From positions 124,001 through 188,000 of the forward strand of contig JAECUM010001166.1 of NCBI GenBank assembly GCA_016617855.1: 64,000 nt of DNA, written 5' to 3'. Of the stretch, positions 13,082-25,990 are shown one piece after another; position 1 is the stretch's first letter, and every line of letters begins with the position of its first letter. The notes beneath the pieces were generated by a model that had not been told where the DNA came from, ran no database searches, and saw only the letters and a program-made list of their open reading frames with translations. The position numbers and the translations under genes are program-made. The DNA is from Megalonaias nervosa (lineage: Eukaryota; Mollusca; Bivalvia; Unionida; Unionidae).

Positions 13082-13326
13082 ACTGTTGTTGTTTTGGGTT
13101 TAATGCCATTTTTTAGTACACGATAGGCTATATATGCCAGAACATTTGGTGGACGAAGAACCAGGAAAAACCCCAGGAAGAACCACCAGCCCAAAAGAAG
13201 CTCCTGGCAAGCTTTCTCACATAACCACATTGGCCAAGCCCAACACTTGAAATTACTCTGACAAAAGTGAAATGGCAGTGATAGGTAAAGCCAAGCGCTT
13301 TAGATCTCTGGGCCACCAGGAGCCCC
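13082..13326 (-). mobile_element. SINE-B copy, full length
   Basis: Head at the right reads GGCCCAGAGATCTAAAGCGC on the minus strand, resembling the A-box region of a tRNA-Leu/Ser; the body and TTG-rich tail match the copies at 28711 and 44509. A short target duplication, CCAGTAAA, flanks it. Confidence 0.8.
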
Positions 13327-13879
13327 CCAGTAAATTTATGATACAGGGTATGTTTTCAAGAACATATCCCAAATCAGAACGGAATCATGATTTTTGAAAA
13401 TCATTGCGACAGAATGAGTAACAATTTTGCTAAAATCCTAGGAGTAAACAAATCCGCTAATGATGGGACAAGATAGAACTATCCCTCTAAATTCATCTCC
13501 TTGGAGAAGGGGATAAGCATTCTCCTCTCAAAGAAGAAGTGGAATGGTGGCACCCTCCTTTTCCTTCAATACCAAAGTTGGAGAAGTGAACAGGGTGGGC
13601 CTATGACCTGGCCAATCCAATGACCAATGGATAAAAGGGATACTATCATGGTGCCAAGAGGGAAAAATAAGATATTCTATACTCACCTCTGGATGGAGTC
13701 CCCATGTCCTGTAGAGACTGAATCTGAACATAGGGGCACAGTGGAGTGTCAACTCTGTCCCTTTCACTGAGAGTAAGCAGGATGTTCCCTGGTTCTGGTT
13801 GGGGAATGACGATGTTGCAGGGAAATTGCCTGCACTGGTGAACTGTCCATTTCTTGTGCTACAACATTCACTGATGCCC

Positions 13880-14170
13880 GATGACTGGTGGATACAAAGT
13901 CTAGTAAGGGAAGCATGTCTGGTTAGACAAGAATAGTCGTCTGATTCACAGTGACCAGTAGATTAAACCTAATGATCTGTGGATAGTGACATGACCAGTG
14001 ATCAGAGCCCTATTCTCAGTTGGGTGACAGGTGACAGATGCTTGGTGACCATTATTTATTGGCCTGCATGATGACCAGTGCCTAGACCTGATGACCAGTA
14101 AGTTGTGCTAAGACCAAGTGCTTGGTAACCACTGACCAGTGCTTGGCCACCAGTCAACGAATAGTCATGC
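13880..14170. repeat. Cluster of degenerate TGACCAGTG-type motifs
   Basis: GACCAGTG, GATGACCAGT or GGTGACC variants occur about ten times (for example near 13955, 13989, 14073, 14091, 14134) at irregular spacing, with GTGCTTGG-type companions. It looks like an eroded short-period repeat. Confidence 0.5.
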
Positions 14171-14189
14171 AGCAAAGGCCTCCTTGAGG

Positions 14190-15390
14190 AGTCCTTTTCC
14201 AGGGAACTCATCTGACGACCCAGATGTCACTGATTTAGAAAGTCTACCTGAAATGACAACTTCTGTGAACTGGAAAGTGCCACTGACACTTTCTGAGATT
14301 TGGAGTAGGTTCAATTGAGAAGAGGAGGAGGCTCTAAAGGAACAGTGTTTCTCTGCCAGATCCCAAACCTCATCTGGCTACAAGGCACTGAAAAGACATC
14401 CATCCATGTATGTGCACAGACCAAGCAGGAGAGGTGAATGTCCCAAGAATAAGCCTTCTTATAGCCACAACCAACAACTTTTTGTGGCATGCTGATGAAA
14501 AATACAATACCAACCAACCAAAACATATTTGTCTGTTGTAATGAAAACCATAACACAAGTGCAAACAAAGGGATAGAATTAAAGAAATACCACCCAGCTA
14601 GTGAGTATACATAAACCTTCAAAATAAAAAAGGTGACATAGATAAAGGCATAAAAAAATATTTTTTAAAAATAAGGTACTGGGGAGCAAAATGTCAAATG
14701 CAACATAGATATGGATACAACTGAGGAAACTATGCCAGATGATACCAGAAAAAGTACAAATTTTCAAGCACCCAGCAACAATAAATTCTGACTGATGGAA
14801 CTTATTACTACTATTAAAACATGACTTACAAGTCCAGACAAGGAAGACAGGCAAAATGACAAACAAATAAAGTGAATTACATATACAACCCACTTATTTA
14901 AGTGAGTGTATACAAGTTATACTTCTTTTACAAAGAATCACTTTCTGACATCCTCAAACATGGTGTCACATTCGAAGATATGAATATACATATAACGCAC
15001 TTATTTAAGTGTAGCTATACCACAGATTAAACTTGTTTTAGAAAGCAAGAATTCGCTATGAGCTATTCACAAACAATGTGTAACACTGGATGATTTGACA
15101 AATTTACACCAACCAAATGTTTGGTAGGACCAAAGCCAGATGTAGTACATCTAACATCCTTATTTTGCTTTTCATACTGCACAGCTCATGCTTTTTTTCC
15201 TTTAACAATATCATATCTGTGTGTTCTTTTTCCAGCTTAAAAGTTAGCTGATCAAATTCACACATGTGCTTCATACAAAAAGAAACATTAATGTGTTTCT
15301 TTTACATAAAAGACAGGGGCTGAGGGAGAGATGCTGACAGAAACAACAAGAGCTTTTCAAATAAGCGTCACATACTTCCAGGGATAATTT
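14190..15390. other. No gene seen; weak internal duplication
   Basis: AT-rich sequence without supported exons. CACTTATTTAAGTG appears near 14889 and 14999 with loosely similar following sequence, suggesting an old duplication of about 110 bp. Confidence 0.4.
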
Positions 15391-15392
15391 CA

Positions 15393-15762
15393 GAGTGCAT
15401 GGAGATATTTAACACATTACATCAGAGTGCCAGAAGATGTTTAATACCACATTACATCACAGTGCCAGAAGATATTTAATACACATTACATCAGAGTGCA
15501 GATATTTAATGCCAAATTAAATCAGAGTGCCAAAGATATTTAATACCACATTACATCCAAATGCCAAAGATATTTAATACAACATTACATCAGTGCCAAA
15601 AATATTTAATACATTACATATGAGTACCAAAAGATATCTAATACCACATTACATCAGAGTGCCAAAATTACACCAAAGTTCAGGAAGATATTTAATACCA
15701 CATTACATCAGAGTGCCAAAATTACACCAAAGTTCAGGAAGATATTTAATACCACAATTCAG
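15393..15762. repeat. 35-bp minisatellite, about ten units
   Basis: Unit close to ATTTAATACCACATTACATC followed by AGAGTGCCAGAAGAT. The right end holds a higher-order 54-bp duplication with an extra ATTACACCAAAGTTCAGGAA segment. An apparent plus-strand open frame is a product of the repeat. Confidence 0.9.
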
Positions 15763-15789
15763 TTTTATGTTTAAAAATTATTTATAAAC

Positions 15790-17330
15790 TTGGAAGACTC
15801 AATAAAACAACCACTCAGTACAAGGTTCATGCATACAGCATGTCAAATTCCATCAAAAGAAAAGCTGGTTGTGAGACTTGGCATGAAATATAAGACCATT
15901 TATTGTAGCATAGGTTGAAAAGAACGACTGTTCTAGTGGGAATTACAGCAATAAATATTAATAATCACTCAAGTTGGATTGATATTAATCTATCCAATTA
16001 GTATGGCATAAAGGTCAAATGTATAGATGTCCCTGACATCATCTCACTGACATACTCTCCCATGATATTATTAGAAGCCTTGAGGTTGACACCAACCATT
16101 TTGCTATATCCTTATGCTAGGGCAGAGCTCACTGGTTGCTACTTTTGTCCTCTTTTCTTATATTCAGGTGACAGTGACCTATTTCTGACCCTGGGAGAAG
16201 TAACCATACAATGATTTTCAAGCTGGCCATTGCAGTGATCAAGAAGTCCTTCAGCAAAACCTCATACTGATTTGACCATTCATTCAGAGGCAGCATTTTT
16301 TTCCAGTGGTACATAACACAGTACTTTTTCACTGTACCAGTACTTCCTTAGTTTCCATCTGTTAGGAATGTACAGAAATTCCTAAGTAATCTTGTTCAGA
16401 TTATAATACTATTAACATGTTTTTGCTTACATGATAAAAGAATTCCAAAAGTTTTTTTTTTTTTTTTTACAAAAATGTTTGTCACAAATTAATTTCGAAT
16501 ATTACAATAGTTATATTTATGATCCTTTAATCACATTTGAAACCTGTCAAGCATGCCAATGTGGTGGCCAAATGGGATTAAAAGACAAAACTAATATAAT
16601 TTTTTAGTTATTTTCATGCATATGTTAATGTTAAGAATTTGACCATTCATTCTGGGGTAAGACTGCAGAATTGCAAGACTGCAAATAATCCCAAGATTTT
16701 TTTGGGCAGCAGTTGTCTTCTGTTTGAATTTTATTTAATTTCTCAAGCACATTAAATATTTTCTCATTTGTTGAGTCAATATGTTAAATTAAATCACCCT
16801 TACTGATAAATACCTGCCTGACCTTCGCATTCCACACAAGGTTTTCCTGCCTATAATATCAACAGTGACTAGCAAATTGTAGGCTTCGGTGTCAACACTT
16901 GCTATTTTTATCAACATGCTCTCTAATGTCAGCACAATTCTCTTGTATAGGGTTAGCTATAGTGTAAGGTTAATCCACCTACATTTGTTACAGTTTTTAC
17001 ATCACAAACATACTCAACAATTAACATACACAGCCAATTCACTTACTAAAGGATAATTAGCACTTAATCTTTGGGGGTCGGGGCTGCAATTTCTTTTAAG
17101 CTCAAGATTATTTTTTTTAAAAATAACAATGTATATAATATTGTGTTATTTTACTATAAATATGAACAAAATATTTTTCCAGCTACTGACAGACAAGTTT
17201 GTCTGTAAAATAGCGAGGACCCTGCCAAACATATTAAATTACTGGTTCCTAATATAATTGGAGTATACTGTGGTATATATCAAAGTATGTTCAGAAATAC
17301 TCCAGAGGACAAAGGTACAAAATTTTTCAT
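15790..17330. other. No gene seen
   Basis: AT-rich DNA between a minisatellite and a family C array, with homopolymer runs near 16450 and 17105. Confidence 0.4.
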
Positions 17331-17845
17331 GGTACCCACCTCAATCATTTAGAATCAACCAGACATCACAAGAGGTCATACTGTAAACTCCCATGTTGAT
17401 GTGACCATCCATTCTGGAGAAGTAGCAATAATAAGATTTTCAAGATGGCCACTGTGGAAGCCATACTGGATGTGCAAGAGGCAGACTTATTATTTGGTAC
17501 CAACAAGATGTCAGAATAAGTCTTCTGGTAAAAACCACCATGGCAATGTTACTTTCTGTTGACGAGTTGCAAAAAAGATTTTTGAGATAACTACTATGGT
17601 GTCCACACTGGACATCAAATCCTCATTTTCATCTAAACTAAGTAGGCATCATAAGAAGTCTTTTAGTGAAAACCCCGATGTTGATATGACCAACTAGATT
17701 TCCAGTTGAATTGTGTTGAAAAGTTTCATGGCAATCCTCCAAACAGTTTCGGAGTAGTGATAACAAACTTGCTTAAGGATGGATGGACAATGAAAAGACC
17801 ATCCCATAAGCTCTTCTGCTTTATGATCAGTAGAGATAAAAAAAA
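17330..17845 (+). repeat. Tandem-core array, family C
   Basis: Repeated units of roughly 140 bp with landmarks TAACAAGATTTTCAAGATGG, GGCCATATTGGATGTCAG, GCACCATTTTCATTTAG and GAAGTCTTTTGGTGAAAACC. It ends with the family terminus GGATGGATGGACAA ... CATCCCATAAGCTCTTCTG. This organisation recalls pearl/CvA/BIV160-like bivalve elements, an analogy rather than a demonstrated homology. Confidence 0.7.
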
Positions 17846-18270
17846 AAATCATACTGTTACCCAGACATTCGACATCTTGATCCAACATCCTCAAGAATGT
17901 TCCATATACACAGGTGATTCTTTGTGCAACATTCATTCCATCGAAAGACAAACAAGATCACTTCCAAAAATATAAACCAAATAGTACTGTGACTACAACC
18001 TTAACCTTTAACCCCAAAATCTCAAGAGATCTTCAACGTCCACTCCATGAAAAAGAAAATGTACAAAGTCACTTTAAAAAACCAAACCAACCAGTACCAT
18101 GACCATAATAACCTTTTACCTTCTGATCCCAATAGGTTATCATGTCCAACAGTTGATTTCCGTGCAAGTATGATTAAAAAAATCAGTAAATGGAAATAGG
18201 AAAGAGAGTAAAATTAAAATATTGCATCTCTGGACTCCCACTTTAACTCAAATGGTCTGGGATTATGAAC

Positions 18271-18530
18271 AGTGTGTGTGTGTGTAATTTGGATTTAAAT
18301 GTAGCTTTAACAATTTTCCAGTCATATCTCTATTATGTCTTCAGTGTGACAGTTTATAGTAATGTCTAACAGTGGGGCATCATGCTGCCAACATGTCGCA
18401 TGATGTCCCACCCAGTCACATTGTCCTGACACCAGGCCGACCAGTCCTAACACTAACCTCTTAATACTGAGTGCTAAGCAAGGCAGTTGCTAGTACAACA
18501 TTTTTATACGACTTTGGAGATTACGACCAA
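18271..18530 (-). mobile_element. SINE-A copy 1 (tRNA-derived, 5'-truncated)
   Basis: Shares the body and (TG)n end of five other copies in the window, including the inverted CATCATGC ... GCATGATG segment. The tRNA-like head expected at the right end is missing, and the similarity fades near 18530. Confidence 0.75.
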
Positions 18531-18829
18531 TACTTTATTTTGGAGGATATTTTTTCCCCTTGATGGAGTTAAGGGTGAAATCTGATGATGATGCACTGAT
18601 GCAATCAGATTTTACTGCTTCCAAAACGTTAATCAAATGTTGATATCAGAATTGATGAATTGATATTGTGAGTGCTCTGTCTAGCCTCTGGTAATATTTA
18701 TCACAGGCATAGAAAATAATGGAGTCCCTCGAAAGGGGCAGAATCTCAACTGGCCAAAATGAATCTATAGGAATCCAAGACAAGATCTTTTTAACTGCCA
18801 AGTACTGAAACCATTTCTGATTTTCTAAA

Positions 18830-20330
18830 GAGATCTTTAAATTTAGTACCATCATGAGCTTTTGGTAAAAGCACCATATTGATAAGACCATCCATTAAGA
18901 ATTAGTCATAACAAGAGTTACAAGATGGCCACATTGAATGTCAGAATATTACCATTTAGAACTAGCTAGACATCAAAATAATTCTGGAACAAACTCCACA
19001 TTGATAATGATTTTCCATTTAGGAGGTGCAGCAACAAGATTTTCAAGATGCCTACTATGGTAGCCATATTAGCTGCCAAATTGGCACCATTTTCTTTGAA
19101 CTCCAACTAGACATCATAAGAAGTGTTCTGGTGAAATACCTGTCAATACAATATTCTGTTTAGAACAGTAGGGAGAACAAGATTTTCCAGATGGTAGCCA
19201 TATTGGATGTCAGATCTGAATAGTTTTCTTTTAAGACTAACTAGATATCATTCAGTGAAAACCCTATATGACAATTTGTTCAGGAGTACTGAGAACAAGA
19301 TTTAAGAGGGCTGCTGTAGCAACCATATTTGATGTTCCACGTGGCGATATTTTCCAACAGCCGACCTGCCAACCCTGACAAGTCCATCTCAGTAAGGCAA
19401 TTGATTTTTTTCTGTACGTTTGACCAGTTTTCAGTAAGATGTAAAAAAAAAATCATAACTGCTATTGTAAAGCTCAAAAATATAATTAAAAATTCAGTAT
19501 TCGAAACATGCAGCGAAAATAAACATTATGTTCAACTGAAAAGTTTGTAAAGTATGCGTAGAGTTTATTTACCACTAGTACAGTTGCACAAACTCAAGTT
19601 CCAAACCCTATGCAGATCAATGGCTTGTTGCCATCTCTCAACTTGACGTAATTCTTATCTTTTTCCATTTCACATGACAATGGCAATCATATCTCCTGCC
19701 AAGAGTCATACTCAAATTGGCTTGTGATGTCCAATAACTGTGTTCCTTCCAGGTTTTATTCACAAGAATCTGAATATTCCTTTTTTATTCTTCAGTGTTG
19801 ATCATTAACACTTTTCAAGAGGTTTATTTTCCCTTTCGTCTTAAACATGCATCTCTTGCTGGATGCCATTTTTAAAAAAAATTCTAAAATCAACAGTTTG
19901 ATTATGCAGACGCTTCACATGAACAAATAGATGCCGATTAAAGCATCTGTGGTGTTGCTGTGAAGTTAGTCTGGTTTCCTGACTAATTTCTCTAAGTCTA
20001 ATATGAAACCCAGATCCAAATCAAACATGGATGAACAAATTTTCCGGATTTTTCGGCAATGATCATTTTTCGGTAGTTTCTGCTTTATGCCTTAAGTCCG
20101 TATTTAAGGGTAATTTTCGTAACACTTACAGCAAAATCATAAGGGTTGGCAGGTCTGCAACGGGAATAACTAGACCTTGGGATGACAAAATATACAAAGT
20201 TTCAAGGCAGTCTTCCAAGCACATTAGCATGAGTAGTGATAATAAACTTGCACCAATAGATGAATGGATGGATGGATGGACAACGGGTCATGCCATACTC
20301 TTCTGGTTTATGACCAGTAAAACAAAATGA
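18830..20330 (+). repeat. Family C array interrupted by a hAT-like element
   Basis: Units from about 18830 to 19354 continue at 20164 after the 19361-20157 insertion and finish with the terminal GATGGATGGATGGACAACGG ... CATACTCTTCTGG block near 20300. Confidence 0.7.
19361..20157. mobile_element. hAT-like element nested in a tandem-core array, 6-bp TSD
   Basis: Left end CCGACCTGCCAACCCT and right end (reverse complement) CAGACCTGCCAACCCT match at 15 of 16. Flanks CAACAG and CAACGG match at 5 of 6. The sequence on either side (ATATTTGATGTTCC ... TAACTAGACCTTGGG) rejoins a tandem-core unit, showing nesting. The termini resemble those of the 40920 element, so the two may be one family. Confidence 0.75.
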
Positions 20331-22074
20331 AATAACAATTTAGTCATCACAAAATTTTAAACAGTATTGCAACTGTTTCTGAAAGTTTTTTTCCAATCAG
20401 ACATGCAAGTCATAAAGGGACAAGTCCTAATGAAAACTTACCATATACCAATAATATTACTGAGGGAGGGAGGATCAAGTTAAATACAGTAAATCATGTT
20501 TTAAATGACTACAGCTGAAACTACACGTCTTGAGAGACTGCATTCTCAAGCAAAAATTTACTGATGATATAGTGTTATGACCTGTCACAAGAAATCGCTT
20601 GTCTTGAGAGACCATAATCTTTTTCGAAAGTGGTCTTTCAAGACAGGTTGTACTGTGTAAGGCAACACTGCACTATTTTGCCTGTGACAACATGCCAGTA
20701 AAAGTTCACCTAAATACTGCTCATACACTATTACAGCTGGATGATATTCTGCATTAACATGCTGAATGAATTTCCTTCCCAAAGTGTAAATTTTGCAAAC
20801 CCCACCCAATTAATCTTCATACAAATCCTTCAGCTGTGAAAGCTTCCAAAGAAATAGTTACAACTGATCATTTAGCTATAAAATTAATAGCTCCTTAAAA
20901 TAAATATCTGACAAAAGTTTTACATTGAAATCATGTCAGTTAATCAAAATTTATGTCATCTACATCAATATGTGCAGTGTGCCCTTAGGTAAACAACCCT
21001 CATAGTCTTTTATTTCTAATTACTGTGGATAAACAAAGAACTAACCCATGATTATTATCAACAAATTTTAATGACATGATGAAATATATATATATATTTA
21101 CATCACAATTTTCATGTAACTTTATTAACCATCGTCTCTTGTTAGTGACTGTCGACAATCTCAGTGTGCATTTTATCACCATATAATCAATATACATATT
21201 ATCACCATATCAATGAACTTTTCAATCCCATGATTTCTTTTTTTGTCCACCATATAATGTAATATGTACAACAAAATATGCATTTTCATCAACTTGATGA
21301 ATTACAGCATTAGCTTTTACACACTGAAAAAAATGATGTGGTCAAAATGGTGATAAATGAAAAAAAAAAAATTGTGAACAAATGAGGGATGAACTTCCCT
21401 AAGAGCACAAAGCACATAAAAAATAAATACACAATTGTGAATACCATGCAATACCACTCATTAATCATTCAAATTCAACATAAAAAGGCAGATAAGAACA
21501 AAATTTTGAGTGTTCTGTAAATATTTACATTTGTCAACATGATTCAAGTTCGCATGTTTCATTCAGCAAAGAAAAACATTATTTCCCCTTTCAACGTGTT
21601 TTTGACATAATGCAACTCAATGCATTATACTTAATAAAAAAAAATTAAAAAAATAGATAAGTACAAACATTTCTTGGATTTTGACAAGTCCTGAAACATT
21701 TTGAAAACAAATTACAATGCCATTCAAATTGGCGATTTTTACATTTAAAGGGAGAGCATTAATAATTGAAGAGCTGTATGCATATACAAAAATAAAGTCT
21801 AAGATGCCTATTTACAAAACAACTGGTAATGAGTTTCCTTCTTCTTTGGTGAAACATCTGAACCCTTAAAACAAACAAAAACTTTGCCCTTCTACCACCA
21901 ACTTCAATGGCACCCATGCATAAAATGCAGTCTTGTAAATGCAGCCATAATTTTCTCCCCAAACCTAAATGTTATTAATTTTAATGGGGCAATGTACACA
22001 TGGTGAAAAAAAATATTCTGAATTTATCAGCTTCAGTTACCCTGCCCTATTCCCTGATGAACTATATATCCAAA
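20331..22074. other. Mostly unique AT-rich DNA
   Basis: A segment at 20520-20660 (GTCTTGAGAGACTGCATT, then GAAAGTGGTCTTTCAAGACA) may be the remnant of a DNA transposon; no clean termini were found. Confidence 0.35.
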
Positions 22075-22094
22075 ACACACACACACACACACAC
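22075..22094. repeat. (AC)10 microsatellite
   Basis: Uninterrupted dinucleotide run not attached to a recognised SINE. Confidence 0.9.
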
Positions 22095-22225
22095 AGCAAC
22101 ACAAATTCTGAAAATCTAATTTCATTCTGACATTCTGATTACAAAATTATCCTGCCTATTTCTGAGTTGTAAGAATTTTAGACATATGGAAATTAAAATA
22201 TTGAAATAACCTTCAGATGCTATCT

Positions 22226-22560
22226 ACATCATTTCCCTGGCCAACATCGAAGATGCCTGCACATACATGTGACTAAAGTTACACCATTTCTCTGGCTAAC
22301 ATCTATGGTGTCTGTACATACAAGCAACTTAAGTTACATTATTTCCCTGGCCAATATCGAGTGTCCCTGCCTGAAATGACTCATACTTCACTTACAAATA
22401 CATGTATGTGACTTACTTTACATCATTCACTGGCAAGATCTAGTGTGCCCACTTAAAAATAAGCCACATTTTTCTGACAGATGCAGACCTCTACATACAG
22501 ATGACTTAATTTAAATCATTTTCCAGGGCAAGATCTAGTGTGTCTGTTTGCTGTGCCATC
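22226..22560. repeat. 55-bp minisatellite, degenerate, about five units
   Basis: The first two units are 55 bp (ACATCATTTCCCTGGCCAAC, then ATCGAAGATGCCTGC ... GACTAAAGTT); later units are lengthened by insertions but keep CATT-CCTGGC-AGATCTAGTGTG landmarks. Confidence 0.75.
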
Positions 22561-24585
22561 TTTCAGAATTTAATTTACAAGACATGCTGCACTTTATTAC
22601 ACATCTGTTCAAATAATCTAACTCTAAGGGTCCTTACATGAGAGAAAAAGAAGTTATTATTAATCAAATTTCACAAAGCAAGTGGGGAATAAATCTGCTG
22701 CAAAAAGTTTAAGGAATTAAAAAAAAGGTATATGCCTCTTAGACAGCTTTGTACTGTAAGAAACTACAACTGATTACTTTCAGAATTTTCAAGTTCCTGA
22801 GAGAATATTTATTGTGTTGACTAGGAGCTCATTGAGTAAAATGCTGGATGAAACTTTAAGTTCAAATATGTACACAAATTATGTACACGTTCACAGTAAA
22901 ATTTAAATAAACATTAACTTTGCTTCTATTTATTTTATTATCTACAAGTGTACATTTCAAAATGAAGGCAATACTGGTTCACTATATTATGTAACATAGT
23001 CTGCGTGATAAATTAAAAACTGCAGTTTGTTATTTTGCTTTGCCATCACTCTTTTTCTGATTCTGCAATACTAAACTAGCTTGGCTTTTATTGATGGTTT
23101 TCTCAAAACAATAAATTACAGTGCAATTCTCCACACTGCTGTTGCCTGTAGGATAAATACAAATGGTTTAACAAAGTAATGCAACTAGCACATGATACAC
23201 CATTCAGATATTTTCCCTACTAATGACTTTGACCTCTGCACTATGGATTTGACTATTCTATGATAATGTGAGGGTCAAGTTTCATCATAATATCTGTAGC
23301 GATTAGGATGTGAAATCCTGGAAAAGGAAACAGACCACTGACTTGCATTACCCATGGTTGTGACCTTGACCTTAAGGGCCCGGAGTATGACTTAATACAC
23401 AGTAAACTGTCAAGTCCAAATATATACATATCTTCGGTGGATGAACAGTTATACGAATACATGGATTAGATCAATGATTTTCTCCTGCTGTGACAATCTT
23501 TATGCATTAGGCATGTCTATAATACATTACAAAGGGTCAAATAATAATATATAAATAGCTGAAGTTCCATTCAAGTATCTACAATGATCAGAGAGTTGTT
23601 GGCTGGACAAGGATGCAAATCAAATAATGTATTAACCCTTGCCATAACAACAAACATAAAGCAAGGGTTGTGGCTATGGCACACAACATACAGTCCAGTC
23701 ATGATATATATCAGGGCCAAGTTTAAGGGAAATCTCTCAAGCGATTACCAAGTTATGGACCTGACAAGCAAATGTTATCAGATGGGTGAACAGAAAACAT
23801 TACAACACAACACTACCACCAAAAGATGCATATAAAACTGACGTCTTGAACTCGTAAGAACAAATCATTAATAAATCAGCTTCTGACATGCATACAAGAT
23901 TGAAAATAATTTTAATATGAAATAAAAATTGAAGATTTTGATCAGTTTCCTTCTGTAAGGAATCTGTTAAAATCAAAAGCATTCAAAGCCCTTAAATAGA
24001 GGTAAAACAGCATTAATCTCTGTCCAAACACATTTTTCTGCATGGTTTTTGGTGGTAACTTCTTTGTTTGTAATCTGATTTTAAAAAAGTGCCAGGGACC
24101 AAGTTTGCTCATGAAGAATATCATCAACTTGTCAAAATGGTTCCATTTTAATACAACATACAATTATGTCTCTATCATGAAAAAATGTTGCGAATAAACC
24201 GTGTCCTTTTCTACTGATTTACCTTAATTAGACTGCACAAGAACATTATCTTGCAAAGAAAACGCAAATGGATGCCTTATCCACTTAATTATCACATGCT
24301 GTTTGTTAACAACTGCTAAACAAGTGGCGCTTTATTCAAAATCAGTCAAATCACAAACAACTTTTCCCTCTTAGAAATGGTTACATATTGTTAATTGTTT
24401 ATTGAATGCTATTACAAAAAAAATTTCCTGAGTTGCATGCGGTAGACTAAAAGGAGTTGCAATACAAAATATGTAGAATGTGAAAAAATGAACGAGTTCC
24501 CAAGACCAATACAATGGATGAATAATTACCAAATAATACAGTAAAGCATTTGAGTCTGAAGACAAATTATGGGCAATTTAATGAA
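22561..24585. other. Repeat-poor AT-rich DNA, possibly distal PIAS 3' UTR
   Basis: Few recognisable repeats compared with flanking DNA and no coding exon. Several AATAAA on the minus strand could end longer PIAS transcripts. Confidence 0.3.
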
Positions 24586-25343
24586 TTTATTCAAATTAAA
24601 TAGGTATTTGCCATGGTCATGGATTTTCTGTGAAAAATGTGATTGTCTGAAACTAAGTTCTGATCAGTGATGCAAATTCATGTTCTATTAAAATGGTATC
24701 TTATTGAGACACTGACAATAAAGGTTGTGAATAAAATTGGTTGCTGGTACATTTCCGTCAAATTACAAATAAAAAAGAAGTAGCCAAAATAAAGGTACAA
24801 AAACGTATCTGGATGGATTTTAGCATTGTAACTCTTAACATTTTCAAAGACATCTGTCTTTTATAAAATTAAAATCAAGTTAATATTATCATACCCTAGT
24901 TCTTTACTAAAGAAAAGAATACTAATTTTGCTAACTGAATTCATGAATAATTTCCCAATTCTATTCATTAACCAGCACTTACATCCTTTAGAAAATTTAT
25001 AAGCTAACTGCTTATATTTAAACTTCAACTTTATATATCAATGGCTACTTTATAAATGTTTTGATTATGTCATTTTTGCTTACAAGTTTCCAAGAGGTAT
25101 CAATTAAAAGCTACACAATGTATCACTGTGGGATGAAAAGAAACCAAACCAGTGGCAAATTAATCTTAGCCCCATTTAGTTTAACATCCTAAAGTCTTCC
25201 TTTCTTCCAACTAAAGGACAAACTTAACACTTCTTATACATGATAACAGTGGAATGAAGATTTTCAGCTGAACAATTTTACAGTTTATCACATAACAAAT
25301 ATCAAACCACAGATCACTAGGGCTTTTCTGTTTTCACCTTTAG
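24586..25343 (-). other. Putative PIAS 3' UTR with candidate poly(A) signal
   Basis: After the stop codon the minus strand is AT-rich with no open frame or recognised repeat. The first clear AATAAA on this strand is at 24591-24586, about 755 nt past the stop; more occur further down (for example near 24403). Either could be used. The UTR end is a guess. Confidence 0.3.
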
Positions 25344-25990
25344 TCATCTGTATGGATCCCAAACCAAACCCTGCAAAAATTCTTCTATCTCCCGATCCAC
25401 ATCAACAGTCATTGGCCCTATGGGACTGAAATTTGCTTGAGGTAATGGAAGGGGAACAGAACCAGGAATGGAAGGGAAAGGAGGGGCTGGGAGGTATGGA
25501 GATGGGGAGTGGCCAGAGGAAGAAGAGGCTGAGATGGAGGGAGTTAACGAAAAAGGGGAGGTCAAAGGTGAACGATAGGGAGAATGAGGTGAAGCCAGAG
25601 GTGAATGCATGGCATTTGGTCCATGAGGGGAGATGGGGGATAGCTGATGTGGGGATTGAGAACGAGATGGGACTGAGTAACCTATGGTTCGAGACGAGCT
25701 GGAAGATCTCGAGGAGGAGGAGGAAGAGGAAGAGGATGTAGATGATGGTGAGAATGAGAAGGAAGAGTGATGAGATGAGACACGAGTTGGTGATTCAAAC
25801 GAGGACACTGACGAGACAGACTGAGGTCCAGCTGGAGAGTCTATGCTGATCACCGAAGGACTCACACACCCATTACTAATTGGTCGATTGGAGCTTGGTG
25901 CTTCATCCTCCTCTTCATCAGAACTGACAGTAAGATCTATCACTTCCATTTTAGGTTTCTTATTTGGAGAACCTGAGCAGTCCACAACAT
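25344..25990 (-). CDS. PIAS: PIAS terminal coding exon: SIM, Ser/Pro-rich tail, stop
   Basis: Acceptor ctcctttcag; 214 codons after the split Asp, then TGA at 25346-25344. It starts [20 protein letters not shown], where VIDLT is a SUMO-interacting motif followed by the acidic, phosphorylatable SSDEEEDE. About 150 residues rich in Ser and Pro follow, with many Ser-Pro pairs and a long Ser run, and then a short charged/hydrophobic terminus, [17 protein letters not shown]. The SIM is canonical for PIAS; the tail is not recognisably like the vertebrate paralogues. The long open frame on the opposite strand here is a compositional shadow. Confidence 0.93.

Noticed and set aside
13681..13770. Possible minus-strand exon between ctctcag and GAG|GTGAGT
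   Set aside because: Two frames are open for its short length, phase does not match the 9471 exon, and surrounding DNA looks like old repeat.
15593..15787. Plus-strand open frame with repeated RYLIPHYIRVPKLHQSSG
   Set aside because: It is generated by the 35/54-bp minisatellite, with no splice sites or protein similarity.
25433..25741. Plus-strand open frame of 102 codons, Arg/Lys/Gly-rich
   Set aside because: It is antisense to the Ser/Pro-rich PIAS terminal exon; its composition is the shadow of that exon.
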